Source: Mycolicibacterium sp. CH28 (lineage in GTDB: Bacteria > Actinomycetota > Actinomycetes > Mycobacteriales > Mycobacteriaceae). From it: 64,000 nucleotides of DNA. The notes beneath the pieces are model-generated. The model had not been told where the DNA came from, did not search any database, and saw only the letters and a list, made by a program, of their open reading frames with translations. The stretch is taken from NCBI RefSeq assembly GCF_004745805.1, contig NZ_SRLQ01000001.1, forward strand, positions 310,001 to 374,000, read 5' to 3'. A program made the position numbers and the translations under genes. Below, piece after piece: positions 53,026 through 64,000 of this stretch. Position 1 is the stretch's first letter. Every line of letters begins with the position of its first letter.

Positions 53026-54450
53026 GTGAAGAGCACCGTCGAGAAGTTGAGCCCGACTCGGGTTCGCATCAACGTGGAGGTGCCCTTCACCGAGCTGAAG
53101 CCTGATTTCGATCGCGCGTACAAGGAGCTGGCCAAGCAGGTCCGTCTTCCCGGGTTCCGTCCGGGCAAGGCCCCGGCCAAGCTGCTGGAGGCCCGTGTGG
53201 GTCGCGGCGCGGTGTTGCAGCAGGTCGTCAACGACGCGCTGCCCAGCCGTTACAGCGAGGCCGTCACGGCCACCGAGGTCACCCCGCTGGGCCAGCCCGA
53301 GATCGAGGTCACCAAGATCGAAGACGGTGAGGAGCTGGTGTTCACCGCCGAGGTCGACGTGCGGCCCGATATCGAGCTGCCCGATCTGAGCACCCTGACG
53401 ATCTCCGTCGACCCGATCCAGGTCAACGACGAGGAGGTCGACGCCGAGCTGGAGTCGCTGCGCGCCCGCTTCGGCACCCTCAAGGGTGTCGAGCGCGCCG
53501 CCCAGGAGGGCGACTTCGTCTCCATCGACCTGTCGGCCACCGTCGACGGCGAAGACCTGCCCGACGCCGCGACCGAGGGCCTGTCCCATGAGGTCGGCTC
53601 CGGCCAGCTGATCGACGGTCTCGACGACGCCATCGTCGGCCTGGCCGACGGCGAGTCGAAGACGTTCACCACCAAGCTGGCCGCCGGTGAGCACGCCGGC
53701 AAAGAGGCCGAGGTCACCGTGACCGTCAAGTCGATCAAGGAGCGCGAGCTTCCCGAAGCCGACGACGAGTTTGCCCAGCTGGCAAGCGAGTTCGACACCA
53801 TCGAGGAACTGCGCGAGAACCTCACCGAGCAGGTCAAGCGGCTCAAGCGGATCCAGCAGGCCGAGCAGATCCGGGACAACGCCCTGGAGTTGCTGCTGGA
53901 GAAGACCGAGGTGCCGCTGCCCGAGGCGATCGTGCAGGCCCAGGTCGACCAGACCGTCCACAACGCCATCCATGGCCTCGACCACGACGAAGACAAGTTC
54001 GCTGAGGCGCTCGAGGCCGAGGGCAGCTCGCGGGAGAAGTTCGACGCCGAGACCCGCGAGGCCGCCGAGAAGGCCGTCAAGACCCAGCTGTTGATGGATG
54101 CCATCGCCGACGACCTCGACATCCAGGTCGGCCAGAACGACCTCACCGAGCGGCTGGTGCTGATGGCCCGCCAGTACGGGCTGGAGCCGGCACAGCTGCT
54201 GCAGATCCTGCAGCAGAACAACCAGCTGCCGGCGATGTTCGCCGACGTGCGTCGCGGGCTCACCGTGGCCGCCGTGGTCGAAGCCGCCACCGTCACCGAC
54301 ACCGAGGGCACCGTCATCGACACCGCCGAGTTCTTCGGCTCGCCGGCAGATGCCGACGAGGTGGCCGAGCAGGACGCGGACGACACGAGTGACGAAGCAG
54401 ACGAGTCCACCGACGAGTCCGCTGAGCAGCAGGCCGACAAGGCCGAATAA
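53026..54450 (+). CDS. tig: Trigger factor
   Basis: This 474-residue ribosome-bound chaperone begins with [20 protein letters not shown] and carries the ribosome-docking signature GFRPGKAP. Then come the PPIase-type FKBP domain ([20 protein letters not shown]) and the helical arms to about residue 425, ending in an acidic Asp/Glu/Ser tail typical of actinobacteria. GTG at 53026 follows AAGGAG. It shields nascent chains and lies directly upstream of clpP1P2, coupling folding and proteolysis. Confidence 0.97.
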   Translation: MKSTVEKLSPTRVRINVEVPFTELKPDFDRAYKELAKQVRLPGFRPGKAPAKLLEARVGRGAVLQQVVNDALPSRYSEAVTATEVTPLGQPEIEVTKIEDGEELVFTAEVDVRPDIELPDLSTLTISVDPIQVNDEEVDAELESLRARFGTLKGVERAAQEGDFVSIDLSATVDGEDLPDAATEGLSHEVGSGQLIDGLDDAIVGLADGESKTFTTKLAAGEHAGKEAEVTVTVKSIKERELPEADDEFAQLASEFDTIEELRENLTEQVKRLKRIQQAEQIRDNALELLLEKTEVPLPEAIVQAQVDQTVHNAIHGLDHDEDKFAEALEAEGSSREKFDAETREAAEKAVKTQLLMDAIADDLDIQVGQNDLTERLVLMARQYGLEPAQLLQILQQNNQLPAMFADVRRGLTVAAVVEAATVTDTEGTVIDTAEFFGSPADADEVAEQDADDTSDEADESTDESAEQQADKAE

Positions 54451-54547
54451 CGCCGTCAGCGAAAGCGCACCGTCTAAACAGTGCGCGGCGCGGCTGGTTG
54501 GTTAGGGTCGGGTAGTACGCAGTCTTGTAGAAAGCAGGTATCAAGTC

Positions 54548-55136
<589 letters not shown>

Positions 55137-55144
<8 letters not shown>

Positions 55145-55784
55145 TTACACCGATCCGCGGCTGACGCCACAGGGGCGCTACATCCTGCCGTCCTTCGTTG
55201 AGCACTCCAGCTGGGGTGTCAAGGAGTCGAACCCCTACAACAAGCTCTTCGAGGAACGCATCATCTTCCTCGGCGTGCAGGTGGACGACGCCTCGGCCAA
55301 CGACATCATGGCCCAGCTGTTGGTGCTGGAGTCGCTGGATCCCGACCGCGACATCACCATGTACATCAACTCCCCGGGTGGCTCGTTCACCTCGCTGATG
55401 GCGATCTACGACACCATGCAGTACGTCCGTGCCGATATCCAGACGGTGTGCCTGGGTCAGGCCGCCTCGGCCGCCGCGGTGCTGCTGGCCGCCGGCACGC
55501 CCGGTAAGCGGCTGGCCCTGCCCAACGCCCGCATCCTCATCCATCAGCCGTCGCTGGGCGGCGTCATCCAGGGTCAGTTCTCCGACCTGGAGATCCAGGC
55601 CGCCGAGATCGAGCGCATGCGCTCGCTGATGGAAGAGACCCTGGCCCGTCACACGGGCAAGGACGCCGCCGTCATCCGCAAGGACACCGACCGCGACAAG
55701 ATCCTGACCGCCGCGGCGGCCAAGGAGTACGGGATCATCGACACCGTGCTGGAGTACCGGAAGCTCTCCACTCAGAACGCATGA
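55137..55784 (+). CDS. clpP2: ATP-dependent Clp protease proteolytic subunit 2
   Basis: The second, different ClpP subunit of 215 residues has Ser111 ([11 protein letters not shown]), His136 ([12 protein letters not shown]) and Asp187 (KDTDRDKIL). Its longer N-terminus ([20 protein letters not shown]) would line the axial entrance where ClpX and ClpC1 dock. It is translated from an ATG inside the clpP1 3' end, so the two subunits are made in step. Confidence 0.97.
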
Positions 55785-56157
55785 TCGCGGGCGCCCGGAG
55801 AGCCGACGCCATCGCGGCGATCGGGTCCGGGCGAACCCGGCGGCACCCGCCTACGGACGGGTCGTGACCGTATCGTGGATGAGGGCGAACACCTTGACGC
55901 AACTCTACGAGCGCGGAACCGCGGAGCTCTCGGTTGAGTAACGGCGGCGACACGCCCAGACGTGGCGGCGCGTCCCAAGGCGACGAGAGCCGCGTCAGGG
56001 GATATGTTCACCATCACGCACGAATACCACCGACACGATTCGCCTTTATCTGTCGCACCGTGGCGGAGCAAGCGGGTAGCGTCGGGACCAGACGTCCGAC
56101 ACAGACTCACCAGCAACGATCTAACACTGACGGCGAAGGAAGTAGGACCCGACGACC
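55785..56157 (+). other. Intergenic region between clpP2 and clpX
   Basis: The 373 bases have no convincing gene. A short frame crossing into clpX looks like a shadow. The region presumably holds a separate clpX promoter; GAAGGAAGTAGGACC near the end is the ribosome site. Confidence 0.5.
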
Positions 56158-57438
56158 ATGGCGCGCATCGGAGACGGCGGAGACCTGCTGAAGTGCTCGT
56201 TCTGCGGCAAGAGTCAGAAGCAGGTCAAGAAACTCATCGCGGGCCCCGGCGTTTATATCTGCGACGAGTGCATCGACCTGTGCAACGAGATCATCGAAGA
56301 GGAGTTGGCCGACGCCGACGACGTCAAACTCGATGAGCTGCCCAAGCCGGCCGAGATCAGGGAGTTCCTGGAGGGCTACGTCATCGGGCAGGACACCGCC
56401 AAGCGCACGCTGGCGGTGGCGGTCTACAACCACTACAAGCGCATCCAGGCGCAGGAGAAGCACCGCGACTCCCGCTCCGAGCCGGTCGAGCTGGCCAAGT
56501 CCAACATCTTGATGCTCGGCCCGACCGGGTGCGGCAAGACCTACCTGGCCCAGACGCTGGCCAAGATGCTCAACGTGCCGTTCGCCATCGCCGATGCGAC
56601 CGCGCTGACCGAAGCCGGCTACGTCGGTGAGGACGTCGAGAACATCCTGCTGAAGCTCATCCAGGCGGCCGACTACGACGTCAAGCGCGCCGAGACCGGA
56701 ATCATCTACATCGATGAGGTCGACAAGATCGCCCGCAAGAGCGAGAACCCGTCGATCACCCGCGACGTCTCCGGCGAGGGCGTTCAGCAGGCGCTGCTGA
56801 AGATCCTCGAGGGCACTCAGGCCTCGGTGCCGCCGCAGGGCGGTCGCAAGCATCCGCACCAGGAGTTCATCCAGATCGACACCACCAACGTGCTGTTCAT
56901 CGTGGCGGGCGCATTCGCGGGTCTGGAAAAGATCGTCTCCGACCGGGTCGGCAAGCGCGGCCTTGGCTTCGGCGCCGAGGTGAAGTCCAAGGCCGAGATC
57001 GACACCCAGGACCACTTCGCCGAGGTGATGCCGGAAGACCTGATCAAGTTCGGTCTGATCCCGGAGTTCATCGGCCGTCTGCCGGTGGTGGCTTCGGTGA
57101 CCAACCTGGACAAGGAATCGCTGGTGCAGATTCTGTCCCAGCCGAAGAACGCCCTGGTCAAGCAGTACACCCGGCTCTTCGAGATGGACGGTGTCGAGCT
57201 GGAGTTCACCGGCGACGCGTTGGACGCCATCGCCGACCAGGCCATCCACCGCGGCACCGGCGCGCGCGGCCTGCGCGCGATCATGGAAGAAGTCCTGCTG
57301 CCGGTGATGTACGACATCCCCAGCCGCGATGACGTCGCCAAGGTCGTGGTGACCAAGGAGACGGTGCAGGACAACGTCCTGCCGACGATCGTGCCGCGCA
57401 AGCCCGCTCGGCCCGAGCGTCGGGACAAGTCCGCGTAA
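56158..57438 (+). CDS. clpX: ATP-dependent Clp protease ATP-binding subunit ClpX
   Basis: This 426-residue unfoldase has an N-terminal zinc domain (Cys13, Cys16, Cys35, Cys38), Walker A GPTGCGKT, Walker [12 protein letters not shown], the ClpP-contacting IGF-type loop region ([10 protein letters not shown]) and the sensor GRLPVVASV. It feeds substrates to ClpP1P2. ATG at 56158. Unlike M. tuberculosis, where other genes separate clpX from clpP2, here only 373 bases lie between. Confidence 0.97.
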   Translation: MARIGDGGDLLKCSFCGKSQKQVKKLIAGPGVYICDECIDLCNEIIEEELADADDVKLDELPKPAEIREFLEGYVIGQDTAKRTLAVAVYNHYKRIQAQEKHRDSRSEPVELAKSNILMLGPTGCGKTYLAQTLAKMLNVPFAIADATALTEAGYVGEDVENILLKLIQAADYDVKRAETGIIYIDEVDKIARKSENPSITRDVSGEGVQQALLKILEGTQASVPPQGGRKHPHQEFIQIDTTNVLFIVAGAFAGLEKIVSDRVGKRGLGFGAEVKSKAEIDTQDHFAEVMPEDLIKFGLIPEFIGRLPVVASVTNLDKESLVQILSQPKNALVKQYTRLFEMDGVELEFTGDALDAIADQAIHRGTGARGLRAIMEEVLLPVMYDIPSRDDVAKVVVTKETVQDNVLPTIVPRKPARPERRDKSA

Positions 57439-57445
57439 ACGAGCA

Positions 57446-57489
57446 CACGAAAAAGCCCTCCACGCCGCGGCCTGGAGGGCTTTTTCGTG
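57446..57489. terminator. Bidirectional intrinsic terminator after clpX
   Basis: CACGAAAAAGCCCTCCA (57446-57462) pairs perfectly with 57473-57489 around a 10-base loop. A/T runs flank the stem on both sides, so the hairpin works for clpX and for the convergent C39-like gene. Confidence 0.95.
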
Positions 57490-57511
57490 TTGTGCGTGGG
57501 CGCGGCGGACC

Positions 57512-58168
57512 TCAGTAGGCGACCACCATCGCGTGACCGGTCGTTGCCCATGCCTTTTCGAAGGTATCTATGGTCACCCGCTCGTCGGCACCCTCGTCTG
57601 AACCGCTGTCGTTGAGGTGGACGATGCCGGCGTCCTTGTCGACACCGGTGACGACGACCACGTGGTCACCGCCGGTGTGGTCACCGTCCTGATCCCAGAT
57701 GGTCTCGGAATTGACGGCGACGGTCACACCGTTGCCGGCGGCGAGGTTCTGCTCCAGGGCCGACAACCCGGTGGGCACACCAGAACTGGACACGCTCGCA
57801 TCGTCGGTGAAGACAGCGTGGATACCGTAGTGCGCGAAGAGGATCGGCTCGTCCTTATCGTCGGCACCCTGGCCGGGAGTGTAGATCGGGGCGCCGTCCG
57901 ACCCACTTGGGGTGGACTTGGCGAGCGTGATGATCTCCTCTTCGGAGGGCTTGTTGCCGGTCAGCTCGCCGACGACGTCGGCGACCGACATCATCACGCA
58001 GTCGTCGGCGGATTGCTGATCCCACCAGGTTGCGCTCGTATCGGGATCGCCAGCCGGGTCAGCGTAGGCAATGCCGCCGGCCAGGCCGAACCCGGCCGTG
58101 CCGATCAGGACAGCGGCGGCGGTGGACCGGATACGGACGCGCCAGCAACCAGTGGTGTTGCGGAACAC
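57512..58168 (-). CDS. Secreted C39-like papain-fold protein
   Basis: The 218-residue protein has a signal peptide ending near AYADPAG and a domain of the C39-like peptidase type: the Cys57 region WWDQQSADDCVMMSVADVVG, the histidine in GGDHVVVVTGVDKD and a following LNDSGSD. Such secreted proteins are found in many mycobacteria; the substrate is unknown. The GTG at 58168 follows AGGAGG and gives a proper signal peptide, so the longer open frame is not used. A 30-bp perfect palindrome lies 31 bases upstream. Confidence 0.85.
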   Translation of the reverse strand: MFRNTTGCWRVRIRSTAAAVLIGTAGFGLAGGIAYADPAGDPDTSATWWDQQSADDCVMMSVADVVGELTGNKPSEEEIITLAKSTPSGSDGAPIYTPGQGADDKDEPILFAHYGIHAVFTDDASVSSSGVPTGLSALEQNLAAGNGVTVAVNSETIWDQDGDHTGGDHVVVVTGVDKDAGIVHLNDSGSDEGADERVTIDTFEKAWATTGHAMVVAY

Positions 58169-58199
58169 GTCACCTCCTCGGGCGTAGGGGGACACGGGG

Positions 58200-58229
58200 A
58201 TACCCAGACTCGGCACCGAGTCTGGGTAT
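58200..58229. promoter_or_regulatory. 30-bp perfect palindrome upstream of the C39-like gene
   Basis: ATACCCAGACTCGG (58200-58213) and its exact complement (58216-58229) flank the two bases CA. There is no T-run on either side. It lies between fdhD and the C39-like gene on the same strand and could be an operator, or the terminator of the fdhF-fdhD transcript. Confidence 0.85.
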
Positions 58230-58284
58230 GTGCCGCGTAGCGTACCGGCGCGCCAAGCAAATGGCGAGGACGTCCGTTCGCCGC

Positions 58285-59109
58285 TCAGCGGACTATGCGA
58301 TCAGCCCTGCTGTAGACGTTCATCGACGCACCGCGCAGGAAAGCGACCAGGGTGAGCCCCGACTGGGTGGCCAGGTCCACGGCCAGCGACGATGGTGCGG
58401 ACACCGCGGCCAACACCGGGATGCCGGCCATCACGGCCTTCTGGGTCAATTCGAAGGACACTCGCCCGCTGACCAGCAGGACGGTCCCGGCGAGCGGGAT
58501 GCGGTTGGCTTCCAGCGCCCACCCGATCACTTTGTCAACGGCGTTGTGCCGCCCGACATCCTCGCGCACCACCAGCGCTGTGCCGTCGGTGCTGAACAGC
58601 GCCGCGCCGTGCAGTCCGCCGGTACTAGCGAAAACCTTTTGTGCCGAACGCAATTGAGCCGGCATGGCGGTGATGGTTGCGGCGTCGACGGTCGAGGGGT
58701 CGTCGCCGGGTGGGTGCCGGCTGGTCAACCGGACCGCATCAATGGAGGATTTCCCGCACACCCCGCACGAGGAGGTCGTGTAGAAGTTGCGGGTGACGTC
58801 CACATCGGGCATCGGAACGCCGGGCCGTAACGTCACGTCGAGCACGTTGTAGGTGTTGACACCGTCCTCACCGGTGCCCCGGCAGTAGCGCACGGTGAGC
58901 ACGTCGTCGCGGTCGGCGATGACGCCTTCGGTGAGCAGAAACCCTTGCGCCAGTTCGACATCGGAACCGGGGGTGCGCATCGTGACGGTCAGCGGGGAAC
59001 CGTCGACCCGGATCTCCAGCGGTTCCTCGACAACGAGGGTCTCGGCGCGTTCGGTGGCATCGCCGTCGGTGACGTGACTGGCCCGGCGCCGCGCGGTCAC
59101 CCGCCCCAT
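58285..59109 (-). CDS. fdhD: FdhD, sulfur carrier for molybdoenzyme maturation
   Basis: The 274-residue protein has the FdhD core ([32 protein letters not shown]) and the essential Cys115-x-x-Cys118 (SSCGVCGK). FdhD passes sulfur from the cysteine desulfurase IscS to the molybdenum cofactor of formate dehydrogenase. It overlaps the fdhF stop by 13 bases and serves the enzyme encoded next to it, as in Rv2899c-Rv2900c. Confidence 0.95.
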   Translation of the reverse strand: MGRVTARRRASHVTDGDATERAETLVVEEPLEIRVDGSPLTVTMRTPGSDVELAQGFLLTEGVIADRDDVLTVRYCRGTGEDGVNTYNVLDVTLRPGVPMPDVDVTRNFYTTSSCGVCGKSSIDAVRLTSRHPPGDDPSTVDAATITAMPAQLRSAQKVFASTGGLHGAALFSTDGTALVVREDVGRHNAVDKVIGWALEANRIPLAGTVLLVSGRVSFELTQKAVMAGIPVLAAVSAPSSLAVDLATQSGLTLVAFLRGASMNVYSRADRIVR

Positions 59110-61454
59110 GGTGCGCCGCTTCCCAGGTCCTGCGCGGCCGGCTCCTGGCCCCCGGGTTCCAGCCGGATCACCACTGCCTTGGACACCGGGGTGTTGGACT
59201 TGTCCGCCACATGATCCAGCGGCACCAGCGGATTGGTCTCGGGGTAGTAGGCGGCGGCGTTGCCCACCGGGGTGGAGTACGGCACGACGAGGAAATCCTT
59301 GGCGCGGCGCTCCTGCAGCTCACCCTGGCGGTCGGTGAACTCCGAGACCAGATCCACCCGGCTACCCTCGCTCAGCCCGAACGCGTCGATATCGGCGGGG
59401 TTGAGGAAGATGACGCGACGGCCGCCTTTGACGCCGCGGTAGCGATCGTCCAGGCCGTAGATGGTGGTGTTGTACTGGTCGTGGCTGCGCAGGGTCTGCA
59501 GCACCAGTCGTCCAGGCGGCACCGCCACCCAGTGCATCGGGTTGACCGCGAAGTTGGCCTTGCCGGTCAGGGTGTGGAACTCGCGGGAGTCCCGGGGCGG
59601 GTGCGGCAGTTGGAAGCCGTCGGGCTGGCGCACCCGGGTGTTGTAGCCGGCGCAGCCGGGCACGACGGCGGCGATCGCGTCACGGATGGTGTCGTAGTCG
59701 GCGGCGAAACTCTCCCACGGCACCGGGTGCGCGGGGCCGAGTACGCGGCGCGCCAGCTCGCAGACGATGGCCACCTCGCTGCGGACCTCGTCGCTGGGCG
59801 GGGTGAGGCTGCCCCGCGACAGGTGCACCATCGACATCGAATCCTCAACGGACACAACTTGTTTGCGGCCACCGACTAGGTCGCGGTCGGTGCGGCCCAG
59901 GGTGGGAAGGATGAGCGCCGTACGCCCGTGCACCACGTGGCTGCGGTTGAGTTTGGTCGAGACCTGCACGGTCAGTGCACACGCGCCCAGTGCCGCCTCG
60001 GTGACCGGGGAGTCCGGGGTGGCCGAGGCGAAGTTGCCGCCCATGCCGATGAACACCGATGCCTGCTCGTCGCGCATCGCCCGGATCGCGTTGACCACGT
60101 CCAAGCCGTGCTTGCGGGGACTGGCGATGCCGAAGTGGGTATCGAGTGCGGCCAGGAACGCCTCGGGGACTTTCTCCCAGATCCCCATCGTCCGGTCGCC
60201 CTGGACGTTGGAGTGTCCCCGCACCGGGCACACCCCCGCGCCGGGCTTGCCGATCATCCCGCGCAGCAGCAGCAGGTTGGTGAGTTCGGCGATGGTGGCC
60301 ACCGAGTGGGTGTGCTGGGTGATGCCCATGGCCCAGCACACGATGGTGCGCTGGGAGGTCGCCAGCATGTCGGCAACCCGGTTGAGCTGGGTCGCCGTGA
60401 TGCCGGTCGCCTCGGTGACAGTGTCCAAGTCGACCGTGCGCGTCTCGGCGAGGTACTCGTCGAACCCGTGGCAGTGCGCGTCGACGAAGTCGCGGTCGAC
60501 GATGGTGCCGGGGGCGCGGTCCTCGGCCTCCACCAGCAGCCGGCCCAAACCCTTGAACAGGGCCAGATCACCGCCGATGCGGATCTGGACGAACTCGTCG
60601 GCGATCGGTACCCCGTGCCCGACGACGCCGTTGACCTTCTGCGGATCCTTGAACCGGATCAGGCCGGCCTCGGGGAGCGGGTTGATCGCGACGATCTTCG
60701 CGCCGTTGGCTTTGGCCTTCTCCAGGACCGACAGCATCCGCGGATGGTTGGTCCCGGGATTCTGGCCGGCAATGAGGATGAGGTCGGCGTGCTCGACGTC
60801 CTCGACGGTCACCGATCCCTTGCCGATGCCGATGGACTCGATCAGCGCGGTGCCCGACGACTCGTGGCACATGTTGGAACAATCGGGCAGGTTGTTGGTG
60901 CCGAAGCTGCGAACTAGCAACTGGTACAGGAACGCCGCCTCGTTGCTGGTGCGCCCCGAGGTGTAGAACACCGCCTCGTCGGGGGAGCTCAGTGCGTTCA
61001 GATGCTCGGCGATCACCGCGTAGGCCTGATCCCAGCTGATCGGCCGGTAGTGCTGGTCGCCGGGCCGCAGCACCATCGGATGGGTGAGCCGGCCCTGCTG
61101 GGACAGCCAGTACTCCGGTTTTGCGGCGAGTTCGGCCACCGAATGGCGTGCGAAGAACTCGGGGGTGACTCGGCGCTTGGTGGCCTCCTCGGCGACCGCC
61201 TTGGCTCCGTTCTCGCAGAACTCGGCCAGCTTGCGTCCGCCGTGCTCCTCCGGCCAGGCGCAGCCCGGGCAGTCGAATCCGTGGCGCTGATTCAGCCTCG
61301 ACAGCGTCTCCATGGTGCGGACCGGGCCCATTTGGGCCAGGCCGCGTTGCATGCTGACCATGACGGCCTTTACTCCGGCCGCCTCGTGTTTGGCACTGGT
61401 GACCTCGATGTCCCGTTCGTCATAGTCGGCGTCGACGTCTTTGGCATTGGCCAT
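59097..61454 (-). CDS. fdhF: FdhF/YdeP-family molybdopterin oxidoreductase
   Basis: This 785-residue molybdopterin enzyme of the FdhF/YdeP type shows [20 protein letters not shown] near the N-terminus (metal-binding Cys pair), [13 protein letters not shown] (active-site Cys), [20 protein letters not shown] and the C-terminal cofactor domain. Formate is the annotated substrate in M. tuberculosis (Rv2900c), but YdeP relatives also have other roles, so activity is uncertain. It is cotranscribed with fdhD and divergent from a LysR-type regulator. ATG at 61454. Confidence 0.92.
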   Translation of the reverse strand: MANAKDVDADYDERDIEVTSAKHEAAGVKAVMVSMQRGLAQMGPVRTMETLSRLNQRHGFDCPGCAWPEEHGGRKLAEFCENGAKAVAEEATKRRVTPEFFARHSVAELAAKPEYWLSQQGRLTHPMVLRPGDQHYRPISWDQAYAVIAEHLNALSSPDEAVFYTSGRTSNEAAFLYQLLVRSFGTNNLPDCSNMCHESSGTALIESIGIGKGSVTVEDVEHADLILIAGQNPGTNHPRMLSVLEKAKANGAKIVAINPLPEAGLIRFKDPQKVNGVVGHGVPIADEFVQIRIGGDLALFKGLGRLLVEAEDRAPGTIVDRDFVDAHCHGFDEYLAETRTVDLDTVTEATGITATQLNRVADMLATSQRTIVCWAMGITQHTHSVATIAELTNLLLLRGMIGKPGAGVCPVRGHSNVQGDRTMGIWEKVPEAFLAALDTHFGIASPRKHGLDVVNAIRAMRDEQASVFIGMGGNFASATPDSPVTEAALGACALTVQVSTKLNRSHVVHGRTALILPTLGRTDRDLVGGRKQVVSVEDSMSMVHLSRGSLTPPSDEVRSEVAIVCELARRVLGPAHPVPWESFAADYDTIRDAIAAVVPGCAGYNTRVRQPDGFQLPHPPRDSREFHTLTGKANFAVNPMHWVAVPPGRLVLQTLRSHDQYNTTIYGLDDRYRGVKGGRRVIFLNPADIDAFGLSEGSRVDLVSEFTDRQGELQERRAKDFLVVPYSTPVGNAAAYYPETNPLVPLDHVADKSNTPVSKAVVIRLEPGGQEPAAQDLGSGAPWGG

Positions 61455-61555
61455 GGCTCCAATCTAGTCCTCCGAATCGACCGCCTACAGCCGATGAAGG
61501 CGGTTCGTAATCGGCATTTGACATGCGGTAATAGCCGACGTCTATCGTCAGTTCG

Positions 61556-62554
61556 ATGGCGAGCGACGTGGTGCTGCAGCATCTGGACTATCTGTTGGCG
61601 CTGGCCGCGGAGCGCCACTTCGGGCGCGCGGCCGCGCGCTGCCATATCAGCCAACCGACGCTGTCGGTGGCGATCCGCAGGCTGGAGCGCGATCTGGGCA
61701 TCGTCATCGTGCAACGTGGCCGCCGATTCGAGGGTTTCACCGAAGAGGGCCAGCGCGTCGTGGCGTGGGCCCAACGCATCACCGCTGAACGCGACGAGAT
61801 GCTGGCCGACCTCGAACGGATGCAAGGGCGGCTGACGGCCATCGCCAGGCTGGGTGCGATTCCTACGGCGGTACCGGCGAGTCCATTCATCACCGCGGAA
61901 TTCCTGTCCCGCAATCCCGCGGCGTCGGTGCGTATCGAAGCGTTGTCCTCCCGCGAGATCGCGAGACGATTGGCTGATTTCGAGATCGACGCCGGGTTGA
62001 CCTACCTGGATGACGAAGCACTGCCAGGCACCCGGTCGGTCGAGTTGTACCGCGAGCAGTACGTGCTGGTGGCGTCGGCCGAGGATCCTGCGATGGGTAA
62101 GCAGGAGGTGACGTGGGCGGATGCGGCCGGACTGGAGCTATGCGTGCTGACGGCCACGATGCGCAATCGGCGGATTCTCGATGCCAACATGGCTGCCGAG
62201 GGCGTTCATTACCGACCCGTGGTGGAGGCGGATTCGGTTGACGCGCTCTACGCGCACCTGACGCACGCGCGGCGGGCCACCATCGCCAGCACGGCCTGGC
62301 TGCCGCAACTGGCTGTGCCACAGGGGTTCTCGGCGCGACCGATGGTCAAGCACGGACCGAGTCCGGCGATCGGGTTGGTTGTGCTCGACCGCGCTCCGGC
62401 GTCCATCGTGGCGTCCGCCCTCGTCGCAGTGGCCACGGACATCGATGTCGCCGACCACATCGACCACTTCTGGAACGGGTTCCGTGACCATGCGGCGATC
62501 GCGGACGGCGCGAGGATTCGGCAACCCGCGTTTCGGTCCTCGACCTCCGGTTGA
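61556..62554 (+). CDS. LysR-type regulator divergent from fdhF
   Basis: This 332-residue regulator has an N-terminal helix-turn-helix ([40 protein letters not shown]) and a substrate-binding domain ([37 protein letters not shown]). It is divergent from fdhF-fdhD with 101 bases between, the usual sign that a LysR-type protein controls the neighbouring operon. ATG at 61556. The ligand is unknown. Confidence 0.92.
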   Translation: MASDVVLQHLDYLLALAAERHFGRAAARCHISQPTLSVAIRRLERDLGIVIVQRGRRFEGFTEEGQRVVAWAQRITAERDEMLADLERMQGRLTAIARLGAIPTAVPASPFITAEFLSRNPAASVRIEALSSREIARRLADFEIDAGLTYLDDEALPGTRSVELYREQYVLVASAEDPAMGKQEVTWADAAGLELCVLTATMRNRRILDANMAAEGVHYRPVVEADSVDALYAHLTHARRATIASTAWLPQLAVPQGFSARPMVKHGPSPAIGLVVLDRAPASIVASALVAVATDIDVADHIDHFWNGFRDHAAIADGARIRQPAFRSSTSG

Positions 62555-62769
62555 GCCCTGGAACCGGGAGATTCGACGGCCTAGTTGCTTTGCTGGCGCA
62601 ACGGCGATCTTCGGAAATGCCAATTGAGCCATCTTACGAAGGCGCTCTGTCATTTGCGCTATCTGGCGTTGACGCCGGTGTAACAAGTTCGGAATCGAAG
62701 CTTCCTAGTGTGGGTCGGTCGCACGTCCGCGAAGTAGACGCGGGTGTCCTGGGTGTAGAGGAAAAACAG

Positions 62770-64000
62770 TTGAGCGGTAACGCGGTGCGCCTCCAGGCGA
62801 TCAACAACGTCGAGGCTTACGAGCCCCCGGCGATCAGCTTTGACCCCAGCGAAGCGCCGGGCGAGATCTTCGGGGCGAATGTCTTCACGCTCGCCGAGAT
62901 GCGGTTGCGGCTGCCCAAGTCGGTGTACAAGTCTGTCGCTGCGAGCATCGAGAAGGGCGCCAAGCTCGATCCGTCGGTCGCCGACTCGGTCGCCTCGGTG
63001 ATGAAGGACTGGGCGCTGTCCAAGGGGGCCACCCACTACGCGCACGTCTTCTACCCGATGACCGGCCTGACCGCCGAGAAGCACGACAGCTTCCTGGAGC
63101 CGGTCTCCGACGGCCAGACGCTGGCCGAGTTCGCCGGCAAGACGCTGATCCAGGGTGAGCCGGATGCGTCCAGCTTCCCCTCGGGTGGCCTGCGCAGCAC
63201 CTTCGAGGCCCGCGGCTACACCGGCTGGGATGTCACCAGCCCCGCGTACATCCTGGAGAACCCGAACGGCAACACGCTGTGCATCCCCACCGTCTTCGTG
63301 TCGATGACCGGTGAGGCGCTGGACTACAAGACGCCGTTGCTGCGCAGCCAGCAGGCGATGGGCGCGCAAGCGGAACGCATCCTGAAGCTGTTCGGGCACA
63401 AGGATTTCGACCACATCGTGTCGTTCTGCGGCCCCGAGCAGGAGTACTTCCTGGTCGACCGGCACTTCTTCCTCGCGCGCCCCGATCTGATCAACGCCGG
63501 ACGCACGCTGTTCGGCGCCAAGCCGCCCAAGGGCCAGGAGTTCGACGACCACTACTTCGGCGCCATCCCCGACCGGGTGCTTGCCTTCATGATGGACACC
63601 GAGCGTGAGCTGTTCAAGCTCGGCATCCCGGCCAAGACCCGCCACAACGAGGTCGCGCCGGGCCAGTTCGAGATCGCCCCGATGTTCGAGCGGGCCAATA
63701 TCGCCGCCGACCACCAGCAGCTGCTGATGACGACGTTCAAGACGATCGCCAAGAAGCACGGCATGGAATGCCTGTTCCACGAGAAGCCCTTCGCCGGTGT
63801 CAACGGCTCGGGCAAGCACGTCAACTTCTCGATGGGCAATGCCCAGTTCGGCAGTCTGCTGGTGCCCGGCGACACCCCGCACGAGAACGCCCAGTTCCTG
63901 GTGTTCTGCGCCGCGGTGATCCGTGCCGTGCACAAGTTTGCGGGCCTGCTGCGGGTGTCGGTTGCCTCGGCCACCAACGACCACCGGCTCGGTGCCAATG
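62770..64000 (+). CDS. glnN: Type III glutamine synthetase, N-terminal part
   Basis: The first 410 residues of a GSIII enzyme are present and the gene runs off the window. It begins [20 protein letters not shown] and shows GSIII blocks such as [20 protein letters not shown] (metal-binding Glu), [20 protein letters not shown] and [20 protein letters not shown]. It makes glutamine from glutamate and ammonia but is unrelated in length and oligomer form to GlnA. The TTG at 62770 follows AGAGGA at a normal distance; a GTG at 62710 in the same frame is less likely. Confidence 0.9.
   Translation, partial: MSGNAVRLQAINNVEAYEPPAISFDPSEAPGEIFGANVFTLAEMRLRLPKSVYKSVAASIEKGAKLDPSVADSVASVMKDWALSKGATHYAHVFYPMTGLTAEKHDSFLEPVSDGQTLAEFAGKTLIQGEPDASSFPSGGLRSTFEARGYTGWDVTSPAYILENPNGNTLCIPTVFVSMTGEALDYKTPLLRSQQAMGAQAERILKLFGHKDFDHIVSFCGPEQEYFLVDRHFFLARPDLINAGRTLFGAKPPKGQEFDDHYFGAIPDRVLAFMMDTERELFKLGIPAKTRHNEVAPGQFEIAPMFERANIAADHQQLLMTTFKTIAKKHGMECLFHEKPFAGVNGSGKHVNFSMGNAQFGSLLVPGDTPHENAQFLVFCAAVIRAVHKFAGLLRVSVASATNDHRLGAN

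Noticed and set aside
54451..54547. A ClgR box before clpP1
   Set aside because: CGCT-N5-GCG spacing was looked for but not found; GCGAAAGCGC nearby has the wrong layout.
59767..60966. 399-codon frame on the plus strand
   Set aside because: It is a shadow of fdhF, caused by high GC.
62710..62769. GTG at 62710 as the glutamine synthetase start
   Set aside because: It would add a non-family extension, while the TTG at 62770 has a good ribosome site and gives the expected N-terminus.
62659..63984. 441-codon frame on the minus strand
   Set aside because: It is antisense to the type III glutamine synthetase, which has clear family motifs.

Overview
The window is high-GC actinobacterial DNA, almost certainly from a mycobacterium, probably a fast-growing Mycolicibacterium-type species. 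Signs of this are the cydABDC block beside a Rv1625c-type adenylate cyclase, the trigger factor-ClpP1-ClpP2-ClpX cluster with two unlike ClpP subunits, an RpiB with the mycobacterial glutamate instead of cysteine, a LipP-type esterase, a GjpA-type envelope protein, a hemophore-family protein, frequent GTG/TTG starts and many stop/start overlaps.

Layout. (1) 1-7252: the end of a membrane protein gene, then a leftward block of cydA-cydB-cydD-cydC plus a DUF4190 membrane protein (cytochrome bd oxidase and its assembly ABC transporter), with a hairpin and a CRP-like site upstream, and an HdeD/DUF308 protein. (2) 7475-10103: a polar amino-acid ABC importer (lipoprotein, permease, ATPase). (3) 10137-16315: an NCS1 permease, an agmatinase-family ureohydrolase and a membrane adenylate cyclase in one leftward operon, divergent from a PucR-type regulator and a nitrilase-family amidohydrolase. 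This looks like a guanidino/amide nitrogen catabolic locus. (4) 16323-19712: two small exported proteins, a TetR regulator with heme oxygenase behind a large dyad operator, then a hemophore-family protein and a PAP2 phosphatase: a heme-handling locus.

(5) 19713-35773 is accessory DNA. It holds a cadherin/VCBS-type surface protein, an intact IS21-family element with a 5-bp target duplication, a tRNA 3'-half that looks like an attachment site, and a small phage-satellite remnant (DUF2971 protein, HK97 capsid and prohead protease, several unknown short genes). It also holds an IS1634-family element, a frameshifted fragment of a mycothiol-dependent nitroreductase gene, a GjpA-like gene and a MarR regulator, and ends in nearly 1 kb without a credible gene.

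(6) 35774-38579: a tightly overlapping operon of NCS1 permease, yeast-type cytosine deaminase and a 2-oxoglutarate-dependent oxygenase, probably pyrimidine salvage. (7) 38535-45270: aldo/keto reductase and its TetR regulator with paired operators, rpiB, nei1, a Na+/H+ antiporter, a DUF1542 protein and a LipP-like esterase. (8) 45519-52563: a Tat-exported purple acid phosphatase, then an operon of a sedolisin lipoprotein, a zinc-ribbon membrane protein and a membrane-anchored protein, a small secreted protein behind a CsoR-like palindrome, and an alpha/beta-hydrolase-like protein lacking its nucleophile. (9) 52693-57489: tRNA-Gly, tRNA-Pro, tig, clpP1, clpP2, clpX and a strong bidirectional terminator. 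(10) 57512-64000: a secreted C39-like protein, fdhD-fdhF with a divergent LysR regulator, and the start of a type III glutamine synthetase.

The most unusual items are the permease/cytosine deaminase/2OG-oxygenase operon, the pair of small secreted proteins sharing a CQ(S/A)PGNAQI core (one behind a metal- or sulfide-type operator), the sedolisin/zinc-ribbon operon, the heme oxygenase dyad, and the satellite remnant with reversed capsid-protease order. Function and homology statements come from motif and sequence recognition alone; no database search was run.
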